Source of the DNA: Bog-473 sp035552095
GTDB taxonomy: Bacteria > Actinomycetota > Acidimicrobiia > Acidimicrobiales > RAAP-2
Direction of reading: 5' to 3'
Assembly: GCA_035552095.1 (NCBI GenBank)
Contig: DASZMA010000142.1
Location: 38,937-102,936, forward strand
DNA: 64,000 bases
The first letter of the stretch is position 1; every line of letters starts with the position of its first letter. Shown in pieces: positions 33,335 to 42,218 of the stretch. A program made the translations under genes and the position numbers. Under the pieces are notes generated by a model. The model was not told the origin of the DNA, made no database searches, and saw only the letters and a program-made list of their open reading frames with translations.

Positions 33335-34401
33335 GCCCCGGGCCGGGGGCGGAGCTGGACCTCGTCCGTGCCTGCCTTCGGCAACCGGTGTCGCGCACCC
33401 CGGTGTGGTTCATGCGCCAGGCCGGGCGGGCACTCCCCGAGTACCGAGCGGCGCGGGGGGAGGGCTCCATCCTCTCGGCCATCGCCGACGGCGCCCTGGC
33501 CGCCGAACTGACCCTGCAGCCGGTCCGCCGCTACGGGGTGGACGCCGCCATCCTGTTCTCCGACATTGTGGTGCCGATCCACGCCATCGGGTTCGGGGTC
33601 GATATCGAACCGGGGCGGGGGCCGGTGATCGAGCGCCCGTTCCGCTCCGCCGCCGACCTGACCCGGCTCCGGCCGCTGGAGCCCGAGACTGACGTCCCCT
33701 ACGTGGCCGAAGCGGTGCGGCTGGTGGCCCGGGAGTTGGCCGGCACCGGGGTCGGCCTGATCGGCTTTGCCGGCGCCCCGTTCACCGTGGCCAGCTACCT
33801 GATCGAGGGGGGCCCCTCGCGCACCTTCACCAAGGTGAAGTCCCTCATGCACGGCGATCCCGCCCTGTGGGAGCAGCTCATGGCCCGCCTGGCCACCATG
33901 TCGGTGACCTTCCTACGGGCCCAGATTGAGGCAGGCGCCCAGGTGGTCCAGCTCTTCGACAGCTGGGCCGGCTCCCTCTCACCCGACGAGTACGCCCGCT
34001 TCGTGCTGCCCACCACCCAGGCCGTGTTCGCCGGCATCGCCGACCTGGGTGTCCCGACCATCCTCTTCGGCGTGGGGACAGGGGAGCTGCTCAGTCTCAT
34101 GGCCAGCGCCGGCTCGGACGTGGTCGGGGTGGACTGGCGGGTGCCGCTGCAGGTCGCCCGGGGCCGGGTCGGCCCCGACCGGGCCGTGCAGGGCAACCTC
34201 GACCCGGCGCTCTGCGTGGCCGCCCCGTGGCCGGTGGTCGAGGAAGCGACCCGGGACGTGCTGGCCAGCGGAGCGGCCGACGGGACCGGCACCGGCCACA
34301 TCTTCAACCTCGGCCACGGCGTGCTGCCCGAGGCCGACATCGGGATCCTGGCCGCCGTGGTCGATCTGGTGCACGCCGAGAGCGGCGCCACGACCCGGTG
34401 A
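33331..34401 (+). CDS. hemE: Uroporphyrinogen decarboxylase
   Basis: A 356-residue TIM-barrel enzyme that converts uroporphyrinogen III to coproporphyrinogen III. The N-terminal substrate-binding RQAGR (29-33) is in the canonical PVWFMRQAGRALPEYR. The active-site Asp is in LFSDIVVPI, and GFAGAPFTVASYLIEGG, LFDSWAG and GVDWRVPL follow in normal order. The C-terminal FNLGHGVLPEADI is also canonical. The GTG start overlaps the ybjQ stop. It is the first enzyme of hemE-hemH-hemY. Confidence 0.95.
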   Translation: MSPGPGAELDLVRACLRQPVSRTPVWFMRQAGRALPEYRAARGEGSILSAIADGALAAELTLQPVRRYGVDAAILFSDIVVPIHAIGFGVDIEPGRGPVIERPFRSAADLTRLRPLEPETDVPYVAEAVRLVARELAGTGVGLIGFAGAPFTVASYLIEGGPSRTFTKVKSLMHGDPALWEQLMARLATMSVTFLRAQIEAGAQVVQLFDSWAGSLSPDEYARFVLPTTQAVFAGIADLGVPTILFGVGTGELLSLMASAGSDVVGVDWRVPLQVARGRVGPDRAVQGNLDPALCVAAPWPVVEEATRDVLASGAADGTGTGHIFNLGHGVLPEADIGILAAVVDLVHAESGATTR

Positions 34402-34410
34402 GGGTGGCGC

Positions 34411-35352
34411 ATGGGTGACCAGGTCGGCGTGCTGCTCATGGCGCACGGGACGCCGGGCCGCGCCGAGGACGTGGCGCCCTTCTACACCCGCATCCGCCGC
34501 GGGCGCCCTCCGACGGACGAGCAGCTGGCCGACCTGGAGCGCCGCTACGACGCCATCGGTGGTCTCTCCCCGTTGGCCGAGCGCACCCGGGCCCAGGTGG
34601 ACGGCGTGCGCCACCTCCTGGCGGCGCGCCGCCCGGATCACTTCGTGGTGGCCTTCGGGGCCAAGCACACCGAGCCCTTCATTGAGGACGGCGCGACCAG
34701 CCTGGTCGAGGCCGGCGTGCGGAAGGTCATCGGCCTGGTCCTCACCCCCCACGGGTCCACCCTCGGCTCGGGGGAGTACCTCGACCGGGCCGAGGCGGCA
34801 CTAGCCGGGCGGTGCCCCTTCCGGGCGGTGACCCACTTCTACGACCAGCCCGGCTTCGTGGCCCTAATGGCCGGCCGGGTCAGCGCCGCCCTGGGCGCCC
34901 TGGGCGGCGATCTCGACCCGGCGCGGACGGTGGTCGTCTTCACGGCGCACTCACTGCCCGAGCGGGTGCGCGCCCTGGGCGATACCTATCCCGAACAGCT
35001 CGAGGAGTCGGCCCGGCTGGCCGCCGCCGCCGCCGACCTGGGTCGCTGGCAGGTGGCGTGGCAGAGCGCGGGCCGCACTCCCGAGCCCTGGCTGGGGCCG
35101 GACGTACGCGATGTGGTGCGCCAACTCGGCGGTGGGGGCGACTGCGACGCCGTCGTGGTCTGCCCCATCGGTTTCGTGGCCGATCACCTCGAGGTGCTCT
35201 ACGACCTCGATGTGGAGGTGGCGGCGGTGGCCGACGCGTCAGGCCTGCGCTTCGCCCGTACCGCCTCGCTCAACGACGACCCGCGCTTCCTCGGCGTCCT
35301 GGCCGACGTCGTCACGGCGGCCGACGAGCGCGACCCCACCGATGGGTCCTGA
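34411..35352 (+). CDS. hemH: Ferrochelatase (probably coproporphyrin-type)
   Basis: A 313-residue class II chelatase that inserts Fe2+ into a porphyrin. Seen: GVLLMAHGTPGRAEDVAPFYT at the N-terminus, YDAIGGLSPLAERT, FGAKHTEPFIED, the metal-site His in FTAHSLPERV, and WQSAGRTPEPWLGPDV (the W-Q-S-x-G-R-T-x-x-P-W-L-x-P signature), then CPIGFVADHLEVLYDLD with the conserved Glu. All key residues are present. In actinobacteria this enzyme normally acts on coproporphyrin III, before a ChdC/HemQ decarboxylation; chdC is not in the window. Confidence 0.94.
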   Translation: MGDQVGVLLMAHGTPGRAEDVAPFYTRIRRGRPPTDEQLADLERRYDAIGGLSPLAERTRAQVDGVRHLLAARRPDHFVVAFGAKHTEPFIEDGATSLVEAGVRKVIGLVLTPHGSTLGSGEYLDRAEAALAGRCPFRAVTHFYDQPGFVALMAGRVSAALGALGGDLDPARTVVVFTAHSLPERVRALGDTYPEQLEESARLAAAAADLGRWQVAWQSAGRTPEPWLGPDVRDVVRQLGGGGDCDAVVVCPIGFVADHLEVLYDLDVEVAAVADASGLRFARTASLNDDPRFLGVLADVVTAADERDPTDGS

Positions 35353-36763
35353 CGTGCGGCGCGTGGTGGTCATCGGCGGCGGGCTGAGCGGGCTGGCCGC
35401 GGCCTGGCAGCTGACGGGAGGTGCGGCGGGGACGGCGGCCGGAGCGCCCGAGGTGGTGGTGCTGGAATCCTCCGACCGACTGGGGGGCGCGTTGCGCACC
35501 GAGCCGTTCGGTGATCGCCCCGTCGATGTCGGCCCGGACGGGTTCCTCGGTCGCCGTCCCGAGGCGCTCGACCTCTGCCACGAACTCGGCCTCGGCGACG
35601 CGCTGGTTCCCATCGCCGGGCGGGGGGCCGGCGTGTGGGCCCGCGGCCGCATCCGCCCTTTGCCCGACGGGCTGGCCCTGGGCATCCCCACCCGGTTCTG
35701 GCCCTCCGCCCGCTCGGGCATCCTCGGGCTGCGGGGCCAACTGGGCCTGGCCCGCGACGCCCTCCTCCCCCGTCCCGACGTGCGCGGCCCGATCGGTGAC
35801 CGATCCATCGGGCCCCTGGTCACCCGCAAACTGGGTCCCCGGGTGGTGGACCGACTGGTCGACCCGCTCATCGGCGGCATTCACGCCGGATCGGTGGATG
35901 ACATGTCGGCCGCCGCCACCTTTCCTCCCCTCCTGGAAGCGGCCCAGCGACGCGGCAGTCTCATGCGGGCCCTGCGGGCCGAAGTCCCGGCACCGGCACC
36001 CGATCCCCCACCGCTCTTCTGGGCCCTCACCGGCGGCATGGCCACCCTGATTGACGCGCTGGCGGACGCGCTGGCGGCCCGCGGCGTGGAGATCCGCCGC
36101 CACGCCGCCGTGGAGCGGCTGGAGCGGGCCGGGCGCGGCTGGACCAGTATCACCGCCGAGGGCGGCACCGGGAGCGACGCCGTCGTGCTGGCGCTGCCGG
36201 CCCCGGTGGCGGGGCACCTGCTCCGAGCGCATGATGACGAGGCGGCCGGATTGCTCTCGGCCATCGACTACGCCTCGGTGACCCTGGTCACCCTGCGGGT
36301 CGATCGCAACGCCCTGGCCGGGCCGCTGGTCGGCACCGGATTCCTGGTGCCGCGCCGCAGCGCGCCGGCTGCCGGCTCGGACGCCTGGGCCGTCACCGCC
36401 GGGACCTACCTCTCGGCCAAGTGGCCCCATCTGGCCCGGGAGGGCGAGGTCCTCCTGCGGGCCTCGCTGGGCCGCTTCGGCGATGACCGGGCCGGCGCCT
36501 GGAGCGACGACGAGCTGGTCGGGCGGGTCTGGGAGGAGCTCGGCACTCTGATGGGACTGTCGGGTGAGCCGCTGGCGTCGCTGGTGACCCGCTTCCCCGG
36601 GGCCTTCCCCCAGTACCGGGTGCACCACCTCATGCGCTCGGCCGGGATAGAGGCCGCCGTGGCCCGGCTCGGCGGGGTGGCGGTGGCCGGCGCCGCCTAC
36701 CGGGGGGTGGGCATCCCGGCCTGCATCGCCAGCGGACGAGCGGCGGCACTGGCCATCTCGTGA
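35342..36763 (+). CDS. hemY: Coproporphyrinogen III / protoporphyrinogen oxidase (FAD)
   Basis: A 473-residue FAD-dependent oxidase (HemY, also named CgoX). The dinucleotide motif is VVVIGGGLSGLAAAWQL near residue 10, then the RLGGALRTE second FAD segment and PDGFLGRRPEAL. The GGIHAGSVDDMSAAATFP helix and the final GVGIPACIASGRAAA FAD motif are clear. With hemE and a HemH lacking a eukaryote-type context, coproporphyrinogen is the more likely substrate. The ATG 35342 overlaps the hemH 3' end by 11 bases. The stop overlaps lnt by four bases. Confidence 0.93.
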   Translation: MGPDVRRVVVIGGGLSGLAAAWQLTGGAAGTAAGAPEVVVLESSDRLGGALRTEPFGDRPVDVGPDGFLGRRPEALDLCHELGLGDALVPIAGRGAGVWARGRIRPLPDGLALGIPTRFWPSARSGILGLRGQLGLARDALLPRPDVRGPIGDRSIGPLVTRKLGPRVVDRLVDPLIGGIHAGSVDDMSAAATFPPLLEAAQRRGSLMRALRAEVPAPAPDPPPLFWALTGGMATLIDALADALAARGVEIRRHAAVERLERAGRGWTSITAEGGTGSDAVVLALPAPVAGHLLRAHDDEAAGLLSAIDYASVTLVTLRVDRNALAGPLVGTGFLVPRRSAPAAGSDAWAVTAGTYLSAKWPHLAREGEVLLRASLGRFGDDRAGAWSDDELVGRVWEELGTLMGLSGEPLASLVTRFPGAFPQYRVHHLMRSAGIEAAVARLGGVAVAGAAYRGVGIPACIASGRAAALAIS

Positions 36764-38262
36764 ACCTCTCCGCTCGGCGGGGTCGGATCGCACTCCCCTC
36801 CCTGGCCGCCGGGGTGCTGTTGGCTCTCTCCCTGCCCCCGTGGGGGTGGTGGCCGCTCGGTCTGGCCGGGGCCGGGCTGCTCTACTGGCGCCTGGCCGGG
36901 CTGGGGTGGCGGACCAGGGTGTGGTCGGGCTGGCTGGCCGGCCTGGGCTGCTACGGCCCCGGGCTCATGTGGGCCCGGACCTTCAACTGGTACGGCGCCC
37001 TCGTCCTGGTGCTGCTCGAGGCGCTGTTCATCGCCGCGGCCGCCACGCTTACCCCGGCGCAACAGGGCCGCGCCCCGGCCTTCGTCGCCGCCGGCACGCT
37101 GGCCGAAGCGCTCCGCATGACCTGGCCCTTCGGTGGGCTCCCCTTGGGCGGGGTCTTCCTGGGTCAGGCCGACGGGCCCCTCCTGGACCTGGCTCGCCTG
37201 GGCGGCCCGCTGCTGCTCACCGCCGGCGTGTGGTGGGGCGGGGTCGGCCTGGCCACCGCCGTCGCCGGGTGGCGACGGCGCCCGGCCCCGACGGGACCCG
37301 GACGGGGGGTGGTCCTGCTGATCGCCTTGGCGCTGCTGGTCGTGGTGGGCGCGCTAGCCCCGGACGGCGGCGCCCCGGTGCGCTCCATCTCCGTGGCGGC
37401 GGTGCAGGGCGGCGGGCGGCGCGGGGTCGACAAGGAGCAGGTTGACCCGACCACCGTCTTCAACGCGCAGCTGGGGGCCACTTTCGGCATCAGCCAGCGC
37501 CACGCGCGGCCCGACCTGGTCCTGTGGCCCGAGGACGTCCTGTCCCTGTCGGGTCCACTGGCCGGCTCGAGCGAGGCGACCGTCATGAGTCGCCTGGCCC
37601 GTCAGCTGCACACCACGTTGGTGGCCGGGGTGACCGAGCCGGCGTCGCGCACCACCTTCCGCAACGAGATCGTGGTCTGGGGGCCGGGCGGCCGGTTGGT
37701 GGCCGAGTTCGAAAAGGTGCACCGGGTGCCGTTCGGTGAGTACATCCCCTTCCGGTCGCTCCTGTCGCACCTCGCCGATCTGTCCCAGGTGCCGACCGAC
37801 GCCGTGCCCGGTCACGGGACGGGGTTGCTGCGCACCGCGGCTGGTCCGTTGGGCACCCTGGTCTCCTTCGAGGTCTTCTACGCCGGCCGGAGCCGGGAGT
37901 CGGTGCGGGCCGGGGCCGAGTTGCTCATCGTCCCCACCAACACGTCGTCGTACGCCAGCGCCCAGGTCCCCACCCAGGAGGTGGCGGCCGACGCCGTGCA
38001 GGCCGTGGAGACCGGTCGCTCCCTGGTCCAGGCGGCACCGACCGGCTACAGCACGGTGGTCGACCAGCGCGGGCAGGTACTCCAGCGTTCGGTGCTGGGC
38101 CGTCGCCAGGTGTTGACGGCCACGGTGGCGTTGCGGCGCGGCTTCACCTTCTACGACCATCTGGGCGATCTGCCGTTCCTGCTGCTGGCCGCGCTGGCCC
38201 TGGCCACCGGCTGGGGCCGGTCACGCCGGACGCGCCCGCGGTCTCCCGCTCCCTCCTCGTAG
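36760..38262 (+). CDS. lnt: Apolipoprotein N-acyltransferase-like protein, nucleophile Cys replaced by Ser
   Basis: A 500-residue Lnt homologue that would add the third acyl chain to lipoproteins. The N-terminal half has about six to seven membrane helices (LALSLPPWGWWPLGLAGAG at the first). The nitrilase domain keeps the Glu (Glu258 in LWPEDVL) and Lys (Lys319 in FEKVHRVPFGEYIP), but the expected Cys position in the C-(Y/F/W)-E motif is Ser369 (LVSFEVFYAG); the K-to-nucleophile spacing of 50 is close to E. coli's 52. A C-terminal helix follows. It is coupled to hemY by GTGA. Activity is uncertain; a Ser form may be common in this lineage. Confidence 0.85.
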   Translation: MNLSARRGRIALPSLAAGVLLALSLPPWGWWPLGLAGAGLLYWRLAGLGWRTRVWSGWLAGLGCYGPGLMWARTFNWYGALVLVLLEALFIAAAATLTPAQQGRAPAFVAAGTLAEALRMTWPFGGLPLGGVFLGQADGPLLDLARLGGPLLLTAGVWWGGVGLATAVAGWRRRPAPTGPGRGVVLLIALALLVVVGALAPDGGAPVRSISVAAVQGGGRRGVDKEQVDPTTVFNAQLGATFGISQRHARPDLVLWPEDVLSLSGPLAGSSEATVMSRLARQLHTTLVAGVTEPASRTTFRNEIVVWGPGGRLVAEFEKVHRVPFGEYIPFRSLLSHLADLSQVPTDAVPGHGTGLLRTAAGPLGTLVSFEVFYAGRSRESVRAGAELLIVPTNTSSYASAQVPTQEVAADAVQAVETGRSLVQAAPTGYSTVVDQRGQVLQRSVLGRRQVLTATVALRRGFTFYDHLGDLPFLLLAALALATGWGRSRRTRPRSPAPSS

Positions 38263-38266
38263 CCCC

Positions 38267-38773
38267 CTACTCGTAGTAGCCGGAATGGATGTAGACGCAG
38301 GGGATGCCGGCCGCCACGTACATGGCGTGGTTGGAGGGATCGTCCTCCAGGGCCAGACGCAGATCGAACCCGTGGGCGCGCAGATCGCTCACCACGCGGC
38401 GCTTGAAGGTCGTCACCTGGGCGTAGTCGCCCCGATCCCGCATGACCAGGAGGTCCCAGCGCAGGCCGTAACGGTGCAACCAGGCCAGGGTCTGGGGTTG
38501 GACCCGCAACGGGCGGCCGGTGAGCAGGACGATGGCCAGGGCAGGATCGAGCAGCTCGAGCAAGCGCGCCACCTCTTCGATGACCGGGTCGTCGCCGCAG
38601 GCCTCGAAGAAGGCGTCCCAGTCCCGCACCCCGCGCTCAATGAAGTGCTGGCGGCCGGCCGCGTCGGACAGCACCCCGTCGATATCGAAGACGACGGCCG
38701 GGCCGCCCGGGTGCGCCGGACCCCCGGCAGCGTGCCAGCTCCAGTTCGGCCTGTCCTCCCCGGAGGCGCTCAT
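38267..38773 (-). CDS. HAD-superfamily phosphatase (polynucleotide-kinase 3'-phosphatase-like)
   Basis: A 168-residue HAD hydrolase. Motif I is VVFDIDGVLSD (Asp30 nucleophile, Asp32), motif II is VLLTGRP, motif III is the Lys of TFKRRVV and motif IV is ALEDDPSN. The layout resembles the phosphatase half of bacterial polynucleotide kinases and small swivel-less HADs; the substrate is unknown. The ATG 38773 is the last Met before the fold; a long upstream extension of the frame is antisense to the next gene and is rejected. It converges on lnt with four bases between stops and diverges from the LPG-synthase gene. Confidence 0.8.
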   Translation of the reverse strand: MSASGEDRPNWSWHAAGGPAHPGGPAVVFDIDGVLSDAAGRQHFIERGVRDWDAFFEACGDDPVIEEVARLLELLDPALAIVLLTGRPLRVQPQTLAWLHRYGLRWDLLVMRDRGDYAQVTTFKRRVVSDLRAHGFDLRLALEDDPSNHAMYVAAGIPCVYIHSGYYE

Positions 38774-38900
38774 GAGGCCGCCGATCGGGCCTGAGGGGAG
38801 ATTTTTCGCACGAAAGCCCAGCTTAGTGGGCACCCAAGGAATCAAATCCGACTTAAGGGGGAGGGGTTCGAGCGCCGGAAGGTGACACGATGGACGCGTC
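38774..38900. promoter_or_regulatory. Divergent intergenic region before the LPG-synthase fusion
   Basis: This 127-base region contains a locally AT-richer core (about 38805-38855) and a purine run GGGGGAGGGG at 38856-38865. A TAGTGG hexamer at 38824 is a weak -10 candidate. I see no palindrome. Confidence 0.3.
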
Positions 38901-41900
38901 ATGACTCTAGAACCTCCCCCCGCGGACGAGCAGCCGCGGGCCACCGTGCCCGAGGCCTCGGCCACGGTGCACGTGGCGCTGGGCCGCCGGGTCATGGTGG
39001 TCGGTGACCTGCTGCTGCCGGCCGAGCCCTCGCCGAGCTCGCTGGCCTCCTGCCGCGACCTGGCCCAGAAGCTGGAGGAGTGGCAAGGGCCCGGCATCCT
39101 CGTCGTGTGCGGGCAGCTGACGGCCGCTGGATGCGACGTCACCCCCGGGCCCTCGGGCGCCATCGGGGCCCACGGCGAACTGACCGCCGCCTTCTCGGCC
39201 TTCGCGGGCCGCCTTGACTCCCAGGTGGTTGTGGTCGTGGGATCTCGACCCGAGCGGGCCGACCTGGCCTCGGCCCTGGCGCCGTTCGGGGTCACCGTCG
39301 AGACCGGCGTCGACCTGCACTGCATGACCGGCGCCGGCGCCCGCACGGTGCTGGTGCGATCGGGCACACCCGGCGTCGACGTCAACCCCCCACTCGAGGC
39401 CGCGCCAGGGGAGGAACGACCCTGGCTCATCGGCATGGAACGGCTCGACGATCCCCGCCTGGCCCGGCGCTTCGTCACCTCCCGGCTGCTCTACCGGCGC
39501 CTGCGCCGCTACTTGTGGGCTCCCCCGCTGGTCCTGGCCGTCCTGGCTCTGCTGCTGCGGTTAGAGGTCGTGGTGGACACACTGGGCCACGTCTTTCGCT
39601 CGGCCCGCCAACAACGGGCCCTCAGCCACGCCTACAGCGCTACCTGGTTCTCGCGCTTGCTGGTCACCCTGGCCATCGCCGTCGTGCTGCTGATCGTGCT
39701 GGCCGTGGTCGTGGCCATCACCTCGCGCGGCATCTGGCGGGCCCTGGGGGGAGAGAGCCTGCCCACGCCCTGGGCGGCCGGCGGGGCCCGCACCCAGGGC
39801 ACCCGGGCCACCGCCCATTCGCTGATCACGCTCGACGGGGACGATGTGCTCGACGTGACCCGGCGCGCCGTCGAGGCCGGAGCGGTCGGACTGGTCGCCG
39901 GCGGGGCGCTCGTACCCGAGTTGACCCACCTCGATACGGGCTTCTTCGCCTGTCCCGGCGCCAGCTCCGAGCTGGTGCACGAACACCGGGGGCGCTTCGG
40001 GCTGCCCCCGACGTTCCTTCACCACCGTCAGGAGTCGATCCTCGAGATCGAGACGGGCGCCGACCTGCACGTCCGGCTGATGCAGGCCGAGGTCGACCTT
40101 CCCCTGGCCACCATGGGGGAACGCCTGGTCACCCGCGACACCGTCGTCAAGGGTCGCACCAAGGCGGCCGACCTGCACCCGACGCTGGTGGCCAGCTGGC
40201 CCAGCGGCGCCAGTTGGCCCCCGGCACCCGAGGTGGCGGCCGACCACATCCGGGTGCGGCGCATCCGGCGTATCGCCGCTACCGCCCTCTTCGTGGCCGG
40301 CCTCTTCGATCTGCTCTCTGCGGTCACCGCGCCGCTGCGCACCCACCTCCACGTCATTGCCCGCTACCTCCCCATTGAGGTGACCCAGGCGGCCGGCGCG
40401 CTGGTGGCCATTTCGGGCATCGGCATGATCATGTTGTCCCGGGCGGTCCTGAAGGGCCAGCGCCGGGCCTGGGTGGTCGCCGTCGGCCTGTTGACGGCTT
40501 CCCTGATCCTGCACGTCGTGCACGCCGCCGATGTGATCAGCCTCCTGGTCTGCGCCGGCGTGCTCGTCCTCCTCGTCGTCCAACGGGAGCGCTTCCGGGC
40601 CCAGACCGAGCAGGGCACCGTCCGCTCGGCCGTCCTCATCCTGGCCGTGGGCGGGGTGACCGCCACCCTCGGATCGTTCATCGGGGTGGAGTTGGCCGGT
40701 CGGGTGCACCACCACCTCCTCCCGGGCTGGCCCCAGGTTCTGCTCGGTTCGGCTGAACGGCTGGTGGGGATCGAGTTCGTGGCCTTCCCGGCCCACATCA
40801 ACCGCTACGCCTCCACCACCATGCTGGCCGTGGGCATCAGCCTCATCGTGGTGGCGCTGTACCTGCTCACGCGGCCCGTGGTGGATCGCCGGCTGCTGAG
40901 CGGGCGGGCCACGGTGGGGCGGAGGGCCGCCGAGATCAGGGCGCGTGACATCGTGCGTCGCCACGGCACCGGCACCCTGGACTACTTCGCTTTGCGCGAC
41001 GACAAGCAGTGGTTCTTCCACCGGGACTCCATGGTGGCCTACGCCGTCTTCGGCGGCGTGTGCCTGGTGTCGCCTGACCCCATCGGGCCCTTCTCCGAAC
41101 GGGCCCATGTGTGGGATGCCTTCCGACGCTTCGTCGACCGCAACGGGTGGGGGCTGGGGGTCATGGGCGCCGGTGAGGAGTGGCTGCCCACGTACCAGTC
41201 GTCGGGCATGCGCTTCCTCTACATCGGCGACGAGGCAGTGGTCGACCCGCGGGAGTTCTCGCTCGAGGGCGGCAAGATGAAGGGCCTCCGTCAGGCGGTC
41301 AACCGGGTGGCCCGCTACGGCTACACGGTGCGCTTCCTCGACCCGTCCCACTTGAGCCCGGCCGACGCCGCTCGCCTGGTGGAGTTGATGGCCAAGAGCC
41401 GTCGGGGCGAACAGGAGCGCGGCTTCTCCATGATGCTGGGCCGGCTGTTCGACAGCCGCGATACCGGCCTCCTGCTCACCCTGGTCGAGGGTCCCGACGG
41501 CGCACCGGTGGCCATGTGCCAGTTCGTGCCCTCGCCGGCCATCGGAGGGTTCTCACTCGACCTCATGCGCCGCGACCGGGAGGAGCACCCCAACGGCTTG
41601 CTCGACTTCGCCCTGTGCTCGACCATCACCCACCTCAAGGAGAGGGGCATGCGGGGCCTGAGCCTCAACTTCGCCGCCCTGCGTTCCATCCTCGACGGCG
41701 AGTCCGGCGACGGCGTGTCCCAGCGGGTCGAGCGCTGGGCCCTGCGCCGCCTCTCGGGTGTGCTGCAGATTGAGACCCTGTGGAAGTTCAACGCCAAGTA
41801 CGAGCCGCGGTGGCTGCCCCGCTACATCGTCTTCGACTCGGCCGAACAGTTCGTCCCGGTCGTGGTGCAGATCATGCGGGCCGAGTCGCTGACCGAGGTC

Positions 41901-42050
41901 CCCGTCATCGGCCGCCTCCTCACCACCGGGGTGGCCAAGCGCTCCGGACCGTCCGTGCCCGAAGAGGTCCTGGCTGCCGTCCAAAGGGAACAGGGGTCAG
42001 AAGCCGGCCGCGAAGCGGAACCGACCTCGACATCAGGTGCGCCCCGCTGA
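38901..42050 (+). CDS. Fusion: degenerate metallophosphoesterase-like domain + membrane LPG synthase-like (MprF) domain
   Basis: A 1049-residue membrane protein. Residues 29-175 and about 305-400 read as one LpxH-like metallophosphoesterase fold split by two membrane helices (205-220, 253-273), but every metal motif is degenerate: D-x-H is GDLLL (36), GD is CGQ (70-72), GNHD is GSRP (114-117) and GHTH is GGAL (334-337). About six membrane helices follow (457-657). Residues 672-985 form the DUF2156/LPG synthase C-domain, with LDYFALRDDKQWFF, CLVSPDPIGP, GGKMKGLRQAVNR and FNAKYEPRWLPRY. Known MprF proteins transfer Lys from Lys-tRNA to phosphatidylglycerol. The start ATG precedes MTLEPPP. TGATG couples it to the next microprotein. 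Confidence 0.85.
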   Translation: MTLEPPPADEQPRATVPEASATVHVALGRRVMVVGDLLLPAEPSPSSLASCRDLAQKLEEWQGPGILVVCGQLTAAGCDVTPGPSGAIGAHGELTAAFSAFAGRLDSQVVVVVGSRPERADLASALAPFGVTVETGVDLHCMTGAGARTVLVRSGTPGVDVNPPLEAAPGEERPWLIGMERLDDPRLARRFVTSRLLYRRLRRYLWAPPLVLAVLALLLRLEVVVDTLGHVFRSARQQRALSHAYSATWFSRLLVTLAIAVVLLIVLAVVVAITSRGIWRALGGESLPTPWAAGGARTQGTRATAHSLITLDGDDVLDVTRRAVEAGAVGLVAGGALVPELTHLDTGFFACPGASSELVHEHRGRFGLPPTFLHHRQESILEIETGADLHVRLMQAEVDLPLATMGERLVTRDTVVKGRTKAADLHPTLVASWPSGASWPPAPEVAADHIRVRRIRRIAATALFVAGLFDLLSAVTAPLRTHLHVIARYLPIEVTQAAGALVAISGIGMIMLSRAVLKGQRRAWVVAVGLLTASLILHVVHAADVISLLVCAGVLVLLVVQRERFRAQTEQGTVRSAVLILAVGGVTATLGSFIGVELAGRVHHHLLPGWPQVLLGSAERLVGIEFVAFPAHINRYASTTMLAVGISLIVVALYLLTRPVVDRRLLSGRATVGRRAAEIRARDIVRRHGTGTLDYFALRDDKQWFFHRDSMVAYAVFGGVCLVSPDPIGPFSERAHVWDAFRRFVDRNGWGLGVMGAGEEWLPTYQSSGMRFLYIGDEAVVDPREFSLEGGKMKGLRQAVNRVARYGYTVRFLDPSHLSPADAARLVELMAKSRRGEQERGFSMMLGRLFDSRDTGLLLTLVEGPDGAPVAMCQFVPSPAIGGFSLDLMRRDREEHPNGLLDFALCSTITHLKERGMRGLSLNFAALRSILDGESGDGVSQRVERWALRRLSGVLQIETLWKFNAKYEPRWLPRYIVFDSAEQFVPVVVQIMRAESLTEVPVIGRLLTTGVAKRSGPSVPEEVLAAVQREQGSEAGREAEPTSTSGAPR

Positions 42051-42175
42051 TGGCCGAGGAGCCGGCGGGGAAGTGTCCGCGCTGCGGTCACCCGGCCGAC
42101 CACCGCTCCTGTGACGACTGCGACCGTTGTTGGGCCGAACAGCAGCAACGGGATCGGCCACCTCACCATTCCTGA
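42050..42175 (+). CDS. 41-residue Cys-rich (zinc-ribbon-like) microprotein
   Basis: The ATG at 42050 shares its A with the TGA of the LPG-synthase gene (TGATG), so translation is coupled. The 41 residues contain Cys9, 12, 21, 24 and 27 plus several His (CPRCGHPADHRSCDDCDRC is the core), enough for one zinc site. The tail is Gln/Arg/Pro/His-rich. It is too short for most gene callers. It may be an accessory of the upstream enzyme; there is no homology evidence. Confidence 0.55.
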   Translation: MAEEPAGKCPRCGHPADHRSCDDCDRCWAEQQQRDRPPHHS

Positions 42176-42218
42176 CCGGGGTGTCGGGGGCGCGTCGGCT
42201 TGGGCCGGGGGCCGGGCC

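Noticed and set aside
35312..36793. A 493-codon frame antisense to hemY
   Set aside because: hemY is conserved along its whole length, and the antisense product is compositionally biased.
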